From contig JAHLLK010000065.1 in the NCBI GenBank assembly GCA_020444165.1, forward strand, positions 1 through 35,707: a DNA stretch of 35,707 nt, in the 5' to 3' direction. The notes beneath the pieces were generated by a model. The model worked only from the letters and a program-made list of their open reading frames with translations, had not been told where the DNA came from and did no database searches. This DNA comes from Deltaproteobacteria bacterium (lineage in GTDB: Bacteria; Desulfobacterota; Desulfarculia; Desulfarculales; Desulfarculaceae). The translations under genes were made by a program, and so were the position numbers. Numbering within the stretch: position 1 is the first letter of the stretch; each line of letters starts with the position of its first letter. Below, piece by piece: positions 1 through 7,999 of this stretch.

Positions 1-1352
1 TCCGGGAAGCCCTGCGCGCGGAATAGCTCCCGGGGTTGCAGCATCCGGAGCCCGACGTCAGCGATTACGAACGGCTCGCCGCCCACCAGGACGGCTACCA
101 GGCCCAAGCGGTCCTTGGCCGTCACCGTGGCGGCCGGGTCCTCGAGGGACTGCCCGACCCCCTGCCCGTAGTATTTGATCAACAGGGCCCGGACCTCGGC
201 CGCGTGCAGCCCGCCAGCGGTGACGGTGGGCGCCGGGGCCCGCGGGTCCTGGCCGTCTTGGCAGGTGCCGTAAAGTTTGAGCAGGTGGGAGGTGACCACG
301 GCTTCGTGGGCGCGGGCGGTCGCGGTTGAGGAGGGCCCAGCCAGCGGCGTGCCGCAGGGACGGCCCAGGGACGCGGGTTTGCCGCCATAGGAGGGGCCGC
401 CGGCCCCGGCCAGGAAGGCGGAAATCAGCGCCGTGTCGCCTTTGGCGGTGACTGTGGCCATGGGCTCAGCGGCACCGCGGGGGCGGGATTGCCCGGCACG
501 GCCGCCCGCGCCGACCAGGGAGGGCGAGGCTAGATAGTGGTGATGACCCGTGGTGACGGTGGGTAGGGGGTGGCCCGTCGCGCTGGGCGCGTGCCCGCTG
601 GTGTTCGTGACGATGAACGGCTCGGCCGCCTCCAGGACAAACCTCTTAATGCCTGCCGCGATGCGCTTCATGGTGTTCTCGGCCAGGGGGCGCGCTCGCT
701 CAAAAATCGACGGGCAGGGTAGCGACCAGTCAATGCACTCGGACGCCGTGCGCCAAGGCAGGTCCCGGCCGGGGCCGTGGGTGGGCTCGGGCCAGATGAT
801 AGCCTGCCCATCGCACCGGGCCACCAGGAACAGGCGCTTGCGGATGGTGGGCGCGCCGTAATCGCAGGCCCGCAGACCGCGCCACTCAACCTGGTACCCG
901 GCCCGCCGGAGCTTGCTCACCCAGGCGTCGAAGGTGCTGCCGGCCAACTCGCGCACCGGATGCCCGGCATCGTCCAAGGGCCCCCAGGTGCGGAACTCCT
1001 CCACGTTTTCCAGCAGTATCACCGCCGGCCGGACGGCCTTGGCCCACTCCACCGCCACCCAGGCCAAGTCCCGGATGCCCTGTTTGCGGGGCCGGCCGCC
1101 TTTGGCCTTGCTGAAGTGGGTGCAGTCCGGGCTGGCCCAGAGCAAGTCAACGGGTTGGCCGCCAGTGGCCCAGGCGGGCAGGACGCGCCAGACGTCCTGG
1201 CAAAAGTGCCTGGTGCCCGGGTGGTTGGCCCGGTGCACGGCCACGGCGTCAAGGTCGTGGTTGATGGCGATGTCCGGGTCCCGGCCCAGGGCCCGCTTGA
1301 GGCCGAGGCTGGCCCCGCCGCCGCCCGCGAAGAGATCCACGATCAGGCCCAT
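1..1352 (-). CDS. Phage-type cytosine-5 DNA methyltransferase (3' end outside window)
   Basis: This enzyme transfers a methyl group from S-adenosylmethionine to C5 of cytosine in DNA. The minus frame is open from the ATG at 1352 to the window edge, about 450 codons. Visible motifs: motif I DLFAGGGGASLG (residues 6-17), catalytic motif IV SPDC with the nucleophile Cys77, motif VI ENV (115-117), an IRKRLFLV motif VIII, and near the edge the conserved RELFRAQGFP of motif IX-X, so only a short tail is missing. The variable region carries about five spaced copies of a P-x-x-T-V-T-like element. The start overlaps the stop of the upstream gene (TAATG), showing translational coupling. In phages such enzymes protect DNA from host restriction; that role is inferred. 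Target sequence unknown. Confidence 0.9.
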   Translation of the reverse strand, partial: MGLIVDLFAGGGGASLGLKRALGRDPDIAINHDLDAVAVHRANHPGTRHFCQDVWRVLPAWATGGQPVDLLWASPDCTHFSKAKGGRPRKQGIRDLAWVAVEWAKAVRPAVILLENVEEFRTWGPLDDAGHPVRELAGSTFDAWVSKLRRAGYQVEWRGLRACDYGAPTIRKRLFLVARCDGQAIIWPEPTHGPGRDLPWRTASECIDWSLPCPSIFERARPLAENTMKRIAAGIKRFVLEAAEPFIVTNTSGHAPSATGHPLPTVTTGHHHYLASPSLVGAGGRAGQSRPRGAAEPMATVTAKGDTALISAFLAGAGGPSYGGKPASLGRPCGTPLAGPSSTATARAHEAVVTSHLLKLYGTCQDGQDPRAPAPTVTAGGLHAAEVRALLIKYYGQGVGQSLEDPAATVTAKDRLGLVAVLVGGEPFVIADVGLRMLQPRELFRAQGFP

Positions 1353-1822
1353 TAGGCTGCCTTTCCCATGGCTATGCTGTAGCTGACATGAACCACCGGC
1401 TTGCCAATTTCCCTGATGAGTCGCGTTTCCTCCCGCAGCCCGACCGAGAGCCGCCAGCCGGGGCCGTCCCAAACCAGCAAGCCGAGCGAGCACTGGAGCA
1501 AGGCGCGGTTGCGCCGCTCCCAGGAAGCGGCATCGCGGCCGATTTTCAGGCCGAGAATTTCAGCGGTGACGCATATCTGGTGGCCTTCCGTGATGGGAGA
1601 GACTATGCAGACGCCTTGGGATGTGAGGCCGGCGGCCACCTTGGTGAGCCTGATCGCGCACAGTTCCATGATGGCGGGGGACTTGTGGGTGTAAGGGCCT
1701 CCCAAGTACCAGTAGCCCTCGTGGGCATCCTGGTAGGCCAGGAGCTCGGCCACAACCTGGCCGGGGGCTAGGTCGGCGCAGAGCATGGCCGGGTTGGCGG
1801 TGGTGAAACAGGGATCGCTCAT
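1352..1822 (-). CDS. DUF1937-type protein, nucleoside 2-deoxyribosyltransferase-like fold
   Basis: A protein of about 156 residues. Near residue 40 it has YLGGPYTHKSP, the N-terminal signature of DUF1937 proteins, which resemble nucleoside 2-deoxyribosyltransferases and often occur in phages and plasmids. It also has PITEGHQI and a C-terminal REETRLIREIGKPV segment. The substrate is unknown, so nucleotide or modified-base metabolism is only inferred. I chose the ATG at 1822 because GGAGGA lies nine bases upstream; ATGs at 1831 and 1846 lack suitable spacing. The start overlaps the previous gene's stop by four bases, and the stop is coupled to the methyltransferase start. Confidence 0.7.
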   Translation of the reverse strand: MSDPCFTTANPAMLCADLAPGQVVAELLAYQDAHEGYWYLGGPYTHKSPAIMELCAIRLTKVAAGLTSQGVCIVSPITEGHQICVTAEILGLKIGRDAASWERRNRALLQCSLGLLVWDGPGWRLSVGLREETRLIREIGKPVVHVSYSIAMGKAA

Positions 1823-2040
1823 GGCTTCCATTCCTCCCGCGCCCATTTGGCGAAGTCCGACAGGAGCGCGACGTAAACCAGGCCCTCAGCGCCCCCGGGG
1901 AAAACATGGCAGTAGCGGACCATCATCCGCATGCCGCGGCGTTTGAAGGAGGGGCCGTCGAAGATTTCCAGGACCTTCCGGGGGAAGCTCCTTGACGAGG
2001 CCTGGTAGATACGGCCCGGTTTGATATCCGACTTTTCCAT
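1819..2040 (-). CDS. Hypothetical protein, 73 aa
   Basis: A small protein starting MEKSDIKPGRIYQ and ending in a Trp-rich tail (FAKWAREEWKP). The first half is basic and aromatic and reads like a small beta-rich domain (GRIYQASSRSFPRKVLEIFDG). I do not recognise a family. It starts two bases after the RdgC stop and overlaps the DUF1937-type start by four bases, so it belongs to the early operon. Confidence 0.65.
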   Translation of the reverse strand: MEKSDIKPGRIYQASSRSFPRKVLEIFDGPSFKRRGMRMMVRYCHVFPGGAEGLVYVALLSDFAKWAREEWKP

Positions 2041-2042
2041 CC

Positions 2043-3074
2043 TCAGTCTTCCCGCTGAAACCAGGCTTCCAGGCTTTGGGACAGGGCCGCGCCGTCGTCC
2101 TTCTGCCGGAGGGCCTGGAAGTTGGCGAACAGCCGATCCAGGGAGCCCAGGACCTCCTGGAGCAAGGCCACGCGCTCCAGGACCTGGCCTTCGGGGCCGT
2201 CCTCCTGGCCGGCGGCGGGAGGCATCCGCAGAGCCGAGGCACCCAGGCCGGAGGCCCGGAGGGTGAGCCAGAACTCCTCCCCATCCACGGACAGGCCCAG
2301 GCGCAGGCACTCGACCCGCTTGCCTTGGCGAAGGGCTTCCCGGGCCTCGGCCAAATCGCCTTCGCTGTCCTTCACCGTGACTTGGCTGCCTTCCTGGCCG
2401 GGCGGGGGCGCCAAGACCAGTCGGTCGCCAAGCATTACCTCAACCCCGTGTCCCTTGGTCATTTCCGGGGCGTCCGCTTCCTCGCTGAGGTACCAAAGCC
2501 AGGTCAGGAACTCCTGGCCGGGCAACGGCTCGTCGGCGGGATGGGGTTGCTCCAAGGGCTTAAGGCCCAAATCAAAGCTCCGCCGGAACAGGTCCGTGAA
2601 CAGATCCAGGTTGGCCTGGGAGGCGTTGCCGAACCAGACCTCGCCCCGGGCGGTGTCCCAGCAAACCTCGAACAGCTTGCTGGCCGGCCGGGTGCCGCGC
2701 AGGAGGACCAGGCGCACCCGCTCCTTGATCTCCAGCCGCTCGGCCCGGGCCGGCTTGCGGCCCTCTCGGAGGTCCCGGACCTTGGCCGTCTCGATGCGGG
2801 TGTACTTGGTCAGCGCGGCGGCCGAGACCTTGCGCCGGTCCACCCGCATGCCCAGCATGATGAAGGGGTCCAGGGCATAGGAGGCGAAGGCGAAATCGGT
2901 GTCGAGCATGTCGTGAGCCGAGGTCCAGCCCACGGCCAGCTCCTCGGTGCCCTCCTCGATGTCCCGGAAGGCGAAGCGGCGGATGCGCTCGTCGATGAAA
3001 TCCTTGAAGCCCGGGGGCAAGTCGCCCTCGATCTTGTAGCGGGTGATGGTCGCCGAACCGTTAATGATTCCCAT
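2043..3074 (-). CDS. rdgC: Recombination-associated protein RdgC
   Basis: RdgC forms a ring on double-stranded DNA and inhibits RecA loading in the cell; phages and plasmids carry copies too. This 343-residue protein begins MGIINGSATITRYKIEG and contains the family-like stretch PPGFKDFIDERIRRFAFRD followed by a GWTS-like segment, then a long acidic C-terminal half. It is somewhat longer than the roughly 300-residue E. coli protein. The start at 3074 has AGGAGG at proper distance. Its first codons overlap the end of the upstream gene. Beside Bet, exonuclease and RusA it completes an element-borne recombination kit. Confidence 0.85.
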   Translation of the reverse strand: MGIINGSATITRYKIEGDLPPGFKDFIDERIRRFAFRDIEEGTEELAVGWTSAHDMLDTDFAFASYALDPFIMLGMRVDRRKVSAAALTKYTRIETAKVRDLREGRKPARAERLEIKERVRLVLLRGTRPASKLFEVCWDTARGEVWFGNASQANLDLFTDLFRRSFDLGLKPLEQPHPADEPLPGQEFLTWLWYLSEEADAPEMTKGHGVEVMLGDRLVLAPPPGQEGSQVTVKDSEGDLAEAREALRQGKRVECLRLGLSVDGEEFWLTLRASGLGASALRMPPAAGQEDGPEGQVLERVALLQEVLGSLDRLFANFQALRQKDDGAALSQSLEAWFQRED

Positions 3075-3576
3075 GGATAACCTCCTGTTTGGCTGGGGCG
3101 GAAACGTCTTCGAAATCGACAATGGTGCCGATGTAGCCGGGACGCTGCTCGACAAACTCGGGGAGATAGATCGTGTATTGGCCCAATGTTTTGTCGATGC
3201 TCTTGACCGTGCCGACATCTCCCATCCAGTCCACAACATCACCCACAGAAAAAGCTGGCTTGATGTCATAGGCCAACACCCAAAGCCGAAGGGCTTCCTT
3301 GTGGGCGCGGTCCCAGCAGTCCCAGGCGCGGACGTCGAGTGTCTGGACCATCTCCGGCCCGATATCCCACGAGGGGAGGAGGTGTTCCAAATCCTTGGCC
3401 ATTTCATAGCCGTTGGGAAATCTGCGCAGCGAAGACGCGAGCACCCGCTCGCAATGTTCGCGTTCTTGGCCTTCGATGAGGCCATCATTGAGGAGCGCCG
3501 CATAAAGGAGTTCCGCGGCATAAGCCAAGACCGGGGCATCCGTTTTGCCGGGCCTCGGTGGGTGTTTTCGCTCCAT
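3061..3576 (-). CDS. Hypothetical protein, 171 aa
   Basis: The protein begins MERKHPPRPGKTDAPVLAYA, has a helical first half and an acidic second half with a beta-rich VGDVVDWMGDVGTVKSI segment that resembles a small SH3/KOW-like barrel. This resemblance is only by eye. No family is recognised. The ATG at 3576 is preceded by AAAGGA at six bases. The 3' end overlaps the RdgC start by 14 bases, so both are translated from one message. Confidence 0.6.
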   Translation of the reverse strand: MERKHPPRPGKTDAPVLAYAAELLYAALLNDGLIEGQEREHCERVLASSLRRFPNGYEMAKDLEHLLPSWDIGPEMVQTLDVRAWDCWDRAHKEALRLWVLAYDIKPAFSVGDVVDWMGDVGTVKSIDKTLGQYTIYLPEFVEQRPGYIGTIVDFEDVSAPAKQEVIHGNH

Positions 3577-3587
3577 GCTTTTTCCTT

Positions 3588-3977
3588 TCACCATTCGATT
3601 TGGATCGCGGTGCCCGTGGGCTCCCCGCGCCGGGCCAAATGCTGCTCGTATTTGACCTTGCCTCCGACCAGCCAGGCGGGGGAATCGTCGAACAAAAGGC
3701 CGAGGGTCACCAGCACGTCCACCAGGGGCTTGCAGCCGCCGACCAGGTTGTCGTGGTCCAAAATCCGGCGGCGCCGGACGGTGATGGAAACTCCCCTGGG
3801 CTCCCGCGCCTTCGGCGGCAGCCCGGGGGGCAGGCCGGTGCCGTGCTGATGGGCCAACAGGGAATGCAGACAGGAGGCCCAAAGCGCTCTCTTGAGCCTC
3901 GCCTTAGCCCCGATGTGCAAGCGGAGGAGCTGATTCAGCGAGGGTGGAACCTCGGGAGTTTCCAGGACGATGGTCAT
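3588..3977 (-). CDS. rusA: RusA-like Holliday junction resolvase
   Basis: RusA is a phage-derived, Mg-dependent endonuclease that cuts four-way DNA junctions symmetrically. This 129-residue protein has the family core RRRILDHDNL followed by KPLVDVL and GLLFDDS. Asp74 and Asp76, Lys83, Asp87 and Asp97/98 match the spacing of acidic metal ligands and the catalytic lysine. The length fits RusA (about 120). The start overlaps the stop of the zinc-finger gene by four bases. In phages RusA often lies at the end of the replication/recombination block, as here. Confidence 0.85.
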   Translation of the reverse strand: MTIVLETPEVPPSLNQLLRLHIGAKARLKRALWASCLHSLLAHQHGTGLPPGLPPKAREPRGVSITVRRRRILDHDNLVGGCKPLVDVLVTLGLLFDDSPAWLVGGKVKYEQHLARRGEPTGTAIQIEW

Positions 3978-4405
3978 GGCTTCACCCCATCAAATAGCTG
4001 GGCATCCAAAAGAAGCTCCTCGTCGGTTAAATTGGTGTGGGAAAAGCCGCCGGGGCCCAAAAGGACGCGCACCAATTCCCGACATTGGCCCTTGGTGAAC
4101 CTGCCGATGTGGGCTTGCTCCGGGGGGAGCTTCATCGTCTTGCATAGGGCATCGTAGGCTTGGTTGCGGGACATGTAGGCCTTGGGCCCGCGCCAGGTGC
4201 GGTCGAAGTAGAAATGGGCAATCCTCCGCCAGCGCCGCGTGACCCCATCGGCGGGGATGCCAACGGGATCGTCGGTGCCGGGGTGGCAGGAGATGCGGAG
4301 ATCGCATAGTGGAGACCGCGAGCAGCAGTAGAACTGCTGGAACTTCCCGTGGCGCAGAACCATGAGAACCCCGCATGCCGGGCACCGGGGGGCCGGGCTA
4401 CTCAC
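3974..4405 (-). CDS. Zinc-finger protein, DUF3268-like
   Basis: A 143-residue protein with an N-terminal CPACG knuckle and a second cysteine cluster (FYCCSRSPLC, then SCH), consistent with a zinc ribbon like that of topoisomerase C-terminal fingers. The C-terminal part (WRGPKAYMSRNQAYDALCK and FTKGQCRELVRVL) matches my memory of DUF3268 phage proteins, where a finger is followed by a short helical domain. Probable nucleic-acid binding; no direct function known. It overlaps the HTH gene by eight bases and the RusA start by four. Confidence 0.7.
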   Translation of the reverse strand: MSSPAPRCPACGVLMVLRHGKFQQFYCCSRSPLCDLRISCHPGTDDPVGIPADGVTRRWRRIAHFYFDRTWRGPKAYMSRNQAYDALCKTMKLPPEQAHIGRFTKGQCRELVRVLLGPGGFSHTNLTDEELLLDAQLFDGVKP

Positions 4406-4820
4406 CGAACTCCTCCAGAGGGCGCCGGCGGCCCCGGGACCCCAGCTTGGCGATGATCTTGTTGATCATCTGGTCTACTCGTTGGTGGGAGACGCCCAGG
4501 GCCCGGCCGATCTCCGCCATGCCGGGTTCCGTGTCGGCCAGGTCCATCACGCAGGTGTGGCGCAGCTCGGTTATGGCCTGGGCCGCCTCGGTGGTGTCTC
4601 CCGCGAGCAGCAGCTTGCGCACCGCGGTAACCTCCCAGGCCAGGTGCCAGCGGCAGCCGACCCAGGGGCAGGGACGGGGACCCTGGAAGCATTCCGCGCG
4701 CCGGGTGGGCCGGCGGGTGGGGAGAAAAAAAGGCTCCGGGCCGGCGAGGGAAGCCGGTGCTTCCCTCGCCGGCCCGGGACCTGTGGGGGGTGTGGTGATG
4801 GTGAGGGGTTGGGCGTTCAT
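4398..4820 (-). CDS. Sigma-70 region 4-like helix-turn-helix protein
   Basis: A 140-residue protein. Residues 38-60 have RPTRRAECFQGPRPCPWVGC, a Cys-containing signature seen in small sigma-like HTH proteins. Residues 95-130 form an HTH (MAEIGRALGVSHQRVDQMIN) of the region-4 type that contacts promoter DNA or RNA polymerase. A phage transcription regulator is the likely role. Oddity: residues about 15-33 are encoded by a perfect 19-bp inverted repeat plus T-run that looks exactly like an intrinsic terminator in the direction of transcription (separate entry). The ATG at 4820 sits three bases after the Bet stop; no better in-frame start lies after the hairpin, because the conserved part begins right there. 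Confidence 0.7.
   Translation of the reverse strand: MNAQPLTITTPPTGPGPAREAPASLAGPEPFFLPTRRPTRRAECFQGPRPCPWVGCRWHLAWEVTAVRKLLLAGDTTEAAQAITELRHTCVMDLADTEPGMAEIGRALGVSHQRVDQMINKIIAKLGSRGRRRPLEEFGE
4724..4777 (-). terminator. Intrinsic terminator-like hairpin inside the HTH gene
   Basis: Arms at 4736-4754 and 4759-4777 are perfectly complementary over 19 bp with a four-base loop. On the minus strand the hairpin is followed at once by GGAGCC-like bases and seven T residues (4724-4730). This is a textbook Rho-independent terminator, but it lies within the first quarter of an apparently intact coding frame. It may attenuate the distal operon. Confidence 0.7.
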
Positions 4821-4823
4821 GAC

Positions 4824-6203
4824 TTAGGCCGCCTGAGCCTTGGAGAGGGCCTTGGTGATCAGGCTGAGATCCCGGGGGCTGCCCCTCAAGCCCTCCAATA
4901 CCTTTGAGGCGGTTTCCTTGGTCAGCCCGTCCGGCTGACCGGTATTTAGGGAGCAGACGGCGGTGAAGATGTCGGAGATGTCCATCTCGAACTCCTCCCC
5001 GGCGTTGGCCTCCGTAAGCATGGTCAGGATCTCTTCCATTTGCTCCTGGGTGGCGGAGTTGGCCCGGCGCTGGGCCTCCGTGAGTATGGCCAAAGCCGGC
5101 GGGTTCTTGACCAGGCCCGCACGAAGTTCGGCCTGCTCCTGGTCGTTGAGATGCACCCGGAGGATTTCCATGAGGCCGTCCAACTCGAACTCCCCGTAGC
5201 CGCACTTCTTGAGGAGGAGGCCATGGATTTGGTCCAAAGTGCTGGCCGGGCCCGCGGGCTTGGGGTCCGCCTTGGGGGCGGACTTCTGGCGGCCGGCGGA
5301 GGATGGCTTGGGCTTCTGTTGGGGCTCGGCCTCGGGGGCGATCTGCTTTCCGGCCCATCGCTGGAAGGTCGGGGCGAAGGAGTCGTCTTCCAGGGCCGCG
5401 CGGGCGACTCCCACCGCGTTACGGCCGGTGCGGCTGGCGATGGCGTTGATGAATTGCTCGACCAAGCCGGGGTCAGTGCCGTCCGGGAGGAGAGCCACCA
5501 CGCCGGGGAGGATCTGGGCCAAGGGAACTTCCGGGTCCACGTCGATCACGTCGAGATTCTGGAAAGCGAGCGCGCCGGCCTCATCTTCATCCACGGCGCC
5601 GCCGCCTAACCCGAGCGCCACCCGGGCGCACTGGATCAGGGCCTTGTGGCGCAGCATGCGGGAGGTGTGGATTTGCCATTCGCCGGTCTTCTTGTAGGGG
5701 CCGTTGCGCCCGGTGCCCTCAAAGGCCGGGCGGTAGCACTCCCGCAGGAACTCGCGGATCACGGTGGGCCGGGAGCGGTCTGTGCGGTAGATGACGGCCT
5801 CGATCCATTCCGGGCAGGGCTTGTGATCGTTGTCTATCGGGGTTGCTTCGGGACCGTAATGGAATTCGATGCCATCGAACGCAGAGCAGTCGTTCATCAT
5901 CTGAATCCAACCGTCCACCCCGATCACGGGCGTGATGCCGTTCACCTTGTCCGGGAAGGCGAAAATCTGGCGCAAAAAGGGGTTCAGGCCGAATTGCTCG
6001 GCCACTATCAAGAGGGCCGCCATCTGTTCGTTGCTCACCTCGGGGGGCGGGCCGTCGTAGTTGCGGTCACGGGGGAGTTTGAAACAGGTGGCCTTCAAAA
6101 TCTTGAGGAGCTGGCCCTGGTCCACCCCCATGCGGGAGGCGAAACGGGCGATAAGGGCCCCCTTATTGCCGTTTTCGGCGGTGCCGTTTTGGACGTTGGA
6201 CAT
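4824..6203 (-). CDS. bet: Phage recombination protein Bet (RecT/Red-beta family)
   Basis: A single-strand annealing protein that pairs complementary DNA after resection by its partner exonuclease. The 459-residue product has the annealing core in residues about 20-225: EQFGLNPFLRQIFAFPDK, GVDGWIQMMND and HTSRMLRHKALIQCARVALG are characteristic of Bet. A Pro/Lys/Ala-rich linker (about 300-325) leads to a long acidic C-terminal extension of about 130 residues absent from short Bet proteins; there partner binding is usually located. AAGGA precedes the ATG. The exonuclease lies two genes upstream, making a two-component recombinase. Confidence 0.9.
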   Translation of the reverse strand: MSNVQNGTAENGNKGALIARFASRMGVDQGQLLKILKATCFKLPRDRNYDGPPPEVSNEQMAALLIVAEQFGLNPFLRQIFAFPDKVNGITPVIGVDGWIQMMNDCSAFDGIEFHYGPEATPIDNDHKPCPEWIEAVIYRTDRSRPTVIREFLRECYRPAFEGTGRNGPYKKTGEWQIHTSRMLRHKALIQCARVALGLGGGAVDEDEAGALAFQNLDVIDVDPEVPLAQILPGVVALLPDGTDPGLVEQFINAIASRTGRNAVGVARAALEDDSFAPTFQRWAGKQIAPEAEPQQKPKPSSAGRQKSAPKADPKPAGPASTLDQIHGLLLKKCGYGEFELDGLMEILRVHLNDQEQAELRAGLVKNPPALAILTEAQRRANSATQEQMEEILTMLTEANAGEEFEMDISDIFTAVCSLNTGQPDGLTKETASKVLEGLRGSPRDLSLITKALSKAQAA

Positions 6204-6233
6204 TGCTATCGTTCCTTTCTGCCGCCGTACGGC

Positions 6234-6968
6234 CTACGACCGGATGACCAGCTTTTCTTCCTGGAATATTTTCACGCCGGGGATTTCCCGGACGCCGGCC
6301 CGCACGTCCCGGCGGATGGCTTTTTCGTCAACGATCTTGTATTTCCCGGGCACTTGTTGGGGATCGATCACTTCGAACGCCCAGGTCTTTTGCCCGTGGG
6401 AAGAGCCGCTTTCCGTGCGGGTGACGGACGGTGCGGGCGGGACAATGGGCGCGGGAAGTTCCACAGAGGCGACGCCGGCCGCGGAGGCTTCGGCGTCCAA
6501 CTTGGCCTGGGCCTCGGCCATGGCCTGCCGGGCGGCCGCCTCTTTTTTCCGGCGCTCCACCTCCTGGGCCCCGCGGAAGGTCATGATCTTTCGCTTGATC
6601 TCGGATTCGGCCCGGGCCAAGCGGTCGGCGTAGCCATTCACCATGCCGTCCACGCCACGCTTGAACTCCAGGGCCGGGCCGGTGATCCGCTTCCGTTCGT
6701 CCTCCAGGGCCTTGGCCAGCTTCTTGATAGCGCCAGCCAAAGCAGTTGCCTCGTGCTCCTGGCCCTCGCTCTCAACCTCGATCGTGTCGGCCTGGGCCAA
6801 CAGCGTTGCCAGGGGCTCCACTTGCTTGGTCAGGGCCTTTTTGACAACCTCCAAGCTCAGAGGGTCTACCTGGACGAGGCCGGTTTCTTCCTCGAGTTTG
6901 GCGGAAGCGGTTTCCACCGGCTCGGCCGGGTTGTCGAAATTCTTCATGGCTTCCTGGAAACTGAACAT
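6234..6968 (-). CDS. Coiled-coil phage protein of the recombination module
   Basis: A protein of 244 residues. Residues about 50-170 are rich in Glu, Lys, Ala and Arg with long heptad-like stretches (AIKKLAKALEDERKRITGPA; EVERRKKEAAARQAMAEAQA), followed by a Pro-rich hinge and a basic C-terminal domain (AWAFEV-like, GKYKIVDEKAIRRDVRAG). Such proteins are common between the exonuclease and the annealing protein of phages, but no biochemical role is established as far as I know. I chose ATG 6968 because GAGGAG lies just upstream; the earlier ATG at 7004 would overlap the exonuclease tail. Confidence 0.7.
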   Translation of the reverse strand: MFSFQEAMKNFDNPAEPVETASAKLEEETGLVQVDPLSLEVVKKALTKQVEPLATLLAQADTIEVESEGQEHEATALAGAIKKLAKALEDERKRITGPALEFKRGVDGMVNGYADRLARAESEIKRKIMTFRGAQEVERRKKEAAARQAMAEAQAKLDAEASAAGVASVELPAPIVPPAPSVTRTESGSSHGQKTWAFEVIDPQQVPGKYKIVDEKAIRRDVRAGVREIPGVKIFQEEKLVIRS

Positions 6969-6979
6969 GGGCTCTCCTC

Positions 6980-7531
6980 TTAGGCCGCCGCCAGGTAGCG
7001 CCACACGTTGAGGGCGCTGGCAAAGGCAGCGAAATCGTTAGGGTTGCTGGTATATTCATCGACGATGGGTGTGCCGCCGTCCTTCTTGAGCCTCAGGCTG
7101 GCGATGCGCTCCACCGACAGGCCGTTCACCAGGGCGAGGTGCCTATAGGCCGCGAGCTGCATGGCCCAAAGGCGGTTTTTGACGGCGGGGGTTTTGAGAT
7201 CAACCAGGGTTGGTTTGCTGTCGCCCTGGATCAAGACCAAGAGGTCGAGCTGGCCGCAGAAGCCCAAGGCCTCATCGTAGAGTCGGCGCTCTACGGCCAC
7301 CACTTCGGCGATAGCGCGCTCGAACCAGCCCTGGAAGCTGTCCACGTAGCCCTGGCAGTCCTGGTCGGGCTTGGGGAGCCAGAGTCCCTCTGCCAGCGTG
7401 GCGCAAGCCGCATGGACCCGGGTGCCCCTATCCGCCGCCGCCGCCAGGACGTCCGGGTGGACGGCCCCGAAGTCGGCAAAGGGGCCGATGATCTGGGTCA
7501 CGCTGGGGTAGCGGCCGGCGGGGTCAGGCAT
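6980..7531 (-). CDS. PD-(D/E)XK exonuclease (RecB/Cas4-like)
   Basis: A 183-residue nuclease with motifs in order: GTRVH (36-40), an acidic residue near 81, GQLDLL with Asp96, VDLKTP with Asp111 and Lys113, and QLAAYR (125-130). This is the RecB/Cas4-type arrangement, which uses two metal ions to degrade DNA ends. With Bet two genes downstream it probably makes the 3' overhangs that Bet anneals (inference from arrangement). It overlaps the upstream gene by eight bases. Confidence 0.85.
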   Translation of the reverse strand: MPDPAGRYPSVTQIIGPFADFGAVHPDVLAAAADRGTRVHAACATLAEGLWLPKPDQDCQGYVDSFQGWFERAIAEVVAVERRLYDEALGFCGQLDLLVLIQGDSKPTLVDLKTPAVKNRLWAMQLAAYRHLALVNGLSVERIASLRLKKDGGTPIVDEYTSNPNDFAAFASALNVWRYLAAA

Positions 7532-7823
7532 GACATTCCCCCGGGTAAGGAAGGAGCTTTTGGTAATCTTTCAGGGCATGTTCCGCCGCCCATTCCCGCG
7601 CGCAGTCTTCTTCAATTTCGGAAGCGAGGGCCAGTATTTCGGCGTGCCGGGATTCGTTTTCAACCAAACCCCTGATGATCCATGAAATTGCACTCATTTC
7701 CTCGCCCGTAGCGCCATCTTCATAAAGGCCCGTGGCATCCTTCAGAACCGCGATAAGGTGTGATGGATGGCAGAGGTACTGCTCTCCCTGCCAGGCCCAG
7801 CGGATATGGCAGTTTTTTGTCAT
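7524..7823 (-). CDS. Hypothetical protein, 99 aa
   Basis: It begins MTKNCHIRWAWQGEQYLCHP and contains an acidic helical middle (GATGEEMSAISWIIRGLVEN). No family is recognised. The ATG at 7823 has GGAGGG eight bases upstream and overlaps the preceding stop by four bases. Its stop overlaps the exonuclease start by eight bases, so it is part of the same operon. Confidence 0.65.
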   Translation of the reverse strand: MTKNCHIRWAWQGEQYLCHPSHLIAVLKDATGLYEDGATGEEMSAISWIIRGLVENESRHAEILALASEIEEDCAREWAAEHALKDYQKLLPYPGECHA

Positions 7824-7999
7824 GACCACAGCCCTCCCCACCAGAGCAGCATGGTCACAACATTGGCGCTGATCATGCTAAAGACCCCGGGCTTGACAAA
7901 CCGCGAACCCTGGGATTCCGGCGTGCTCCAGTACGCCCAGAACCCCAAGCCGAACCAGCATAGCGGGCAGGCGGCCACGAGCCACTCCGTCATGTTCAT
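7820..7999 (-). CDS. Small membrane protein, 59 aa
   Basis: Starting MNMTEWLVAACPLCWFGLGF, it has two hydrophobic stretches (residues about 6-23 and 41-56), so it probably spans the membrane twice. GGAGG precedes the ATG at seven bases. Overlaps by four bases on both sides show tight coupling. The pairing with the next small membrane protein suggests a holin-like, spanin-like or exclusion role, but nothing in the sequence decides this. Confidence 0.6.
   Translation of the reverse strand: MNMTEWLVAACPLCWFGLGFWAYWSTPESQGSRFVKPGVFSMISANVVTMLLWWGGLWS

Noticed and set aside
2076..3080. A 334-codon plus frame opposite rdgC
   Set aside because: Gly/Gln/Leu-rich shadow without recognisable domain.
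5646..6983. A 445-codon plus-strand frame opposite Bet and the coiled-coil gene
   Set aside because: His/Gly/Val-rich, no motif; the minus strand carries Bet.
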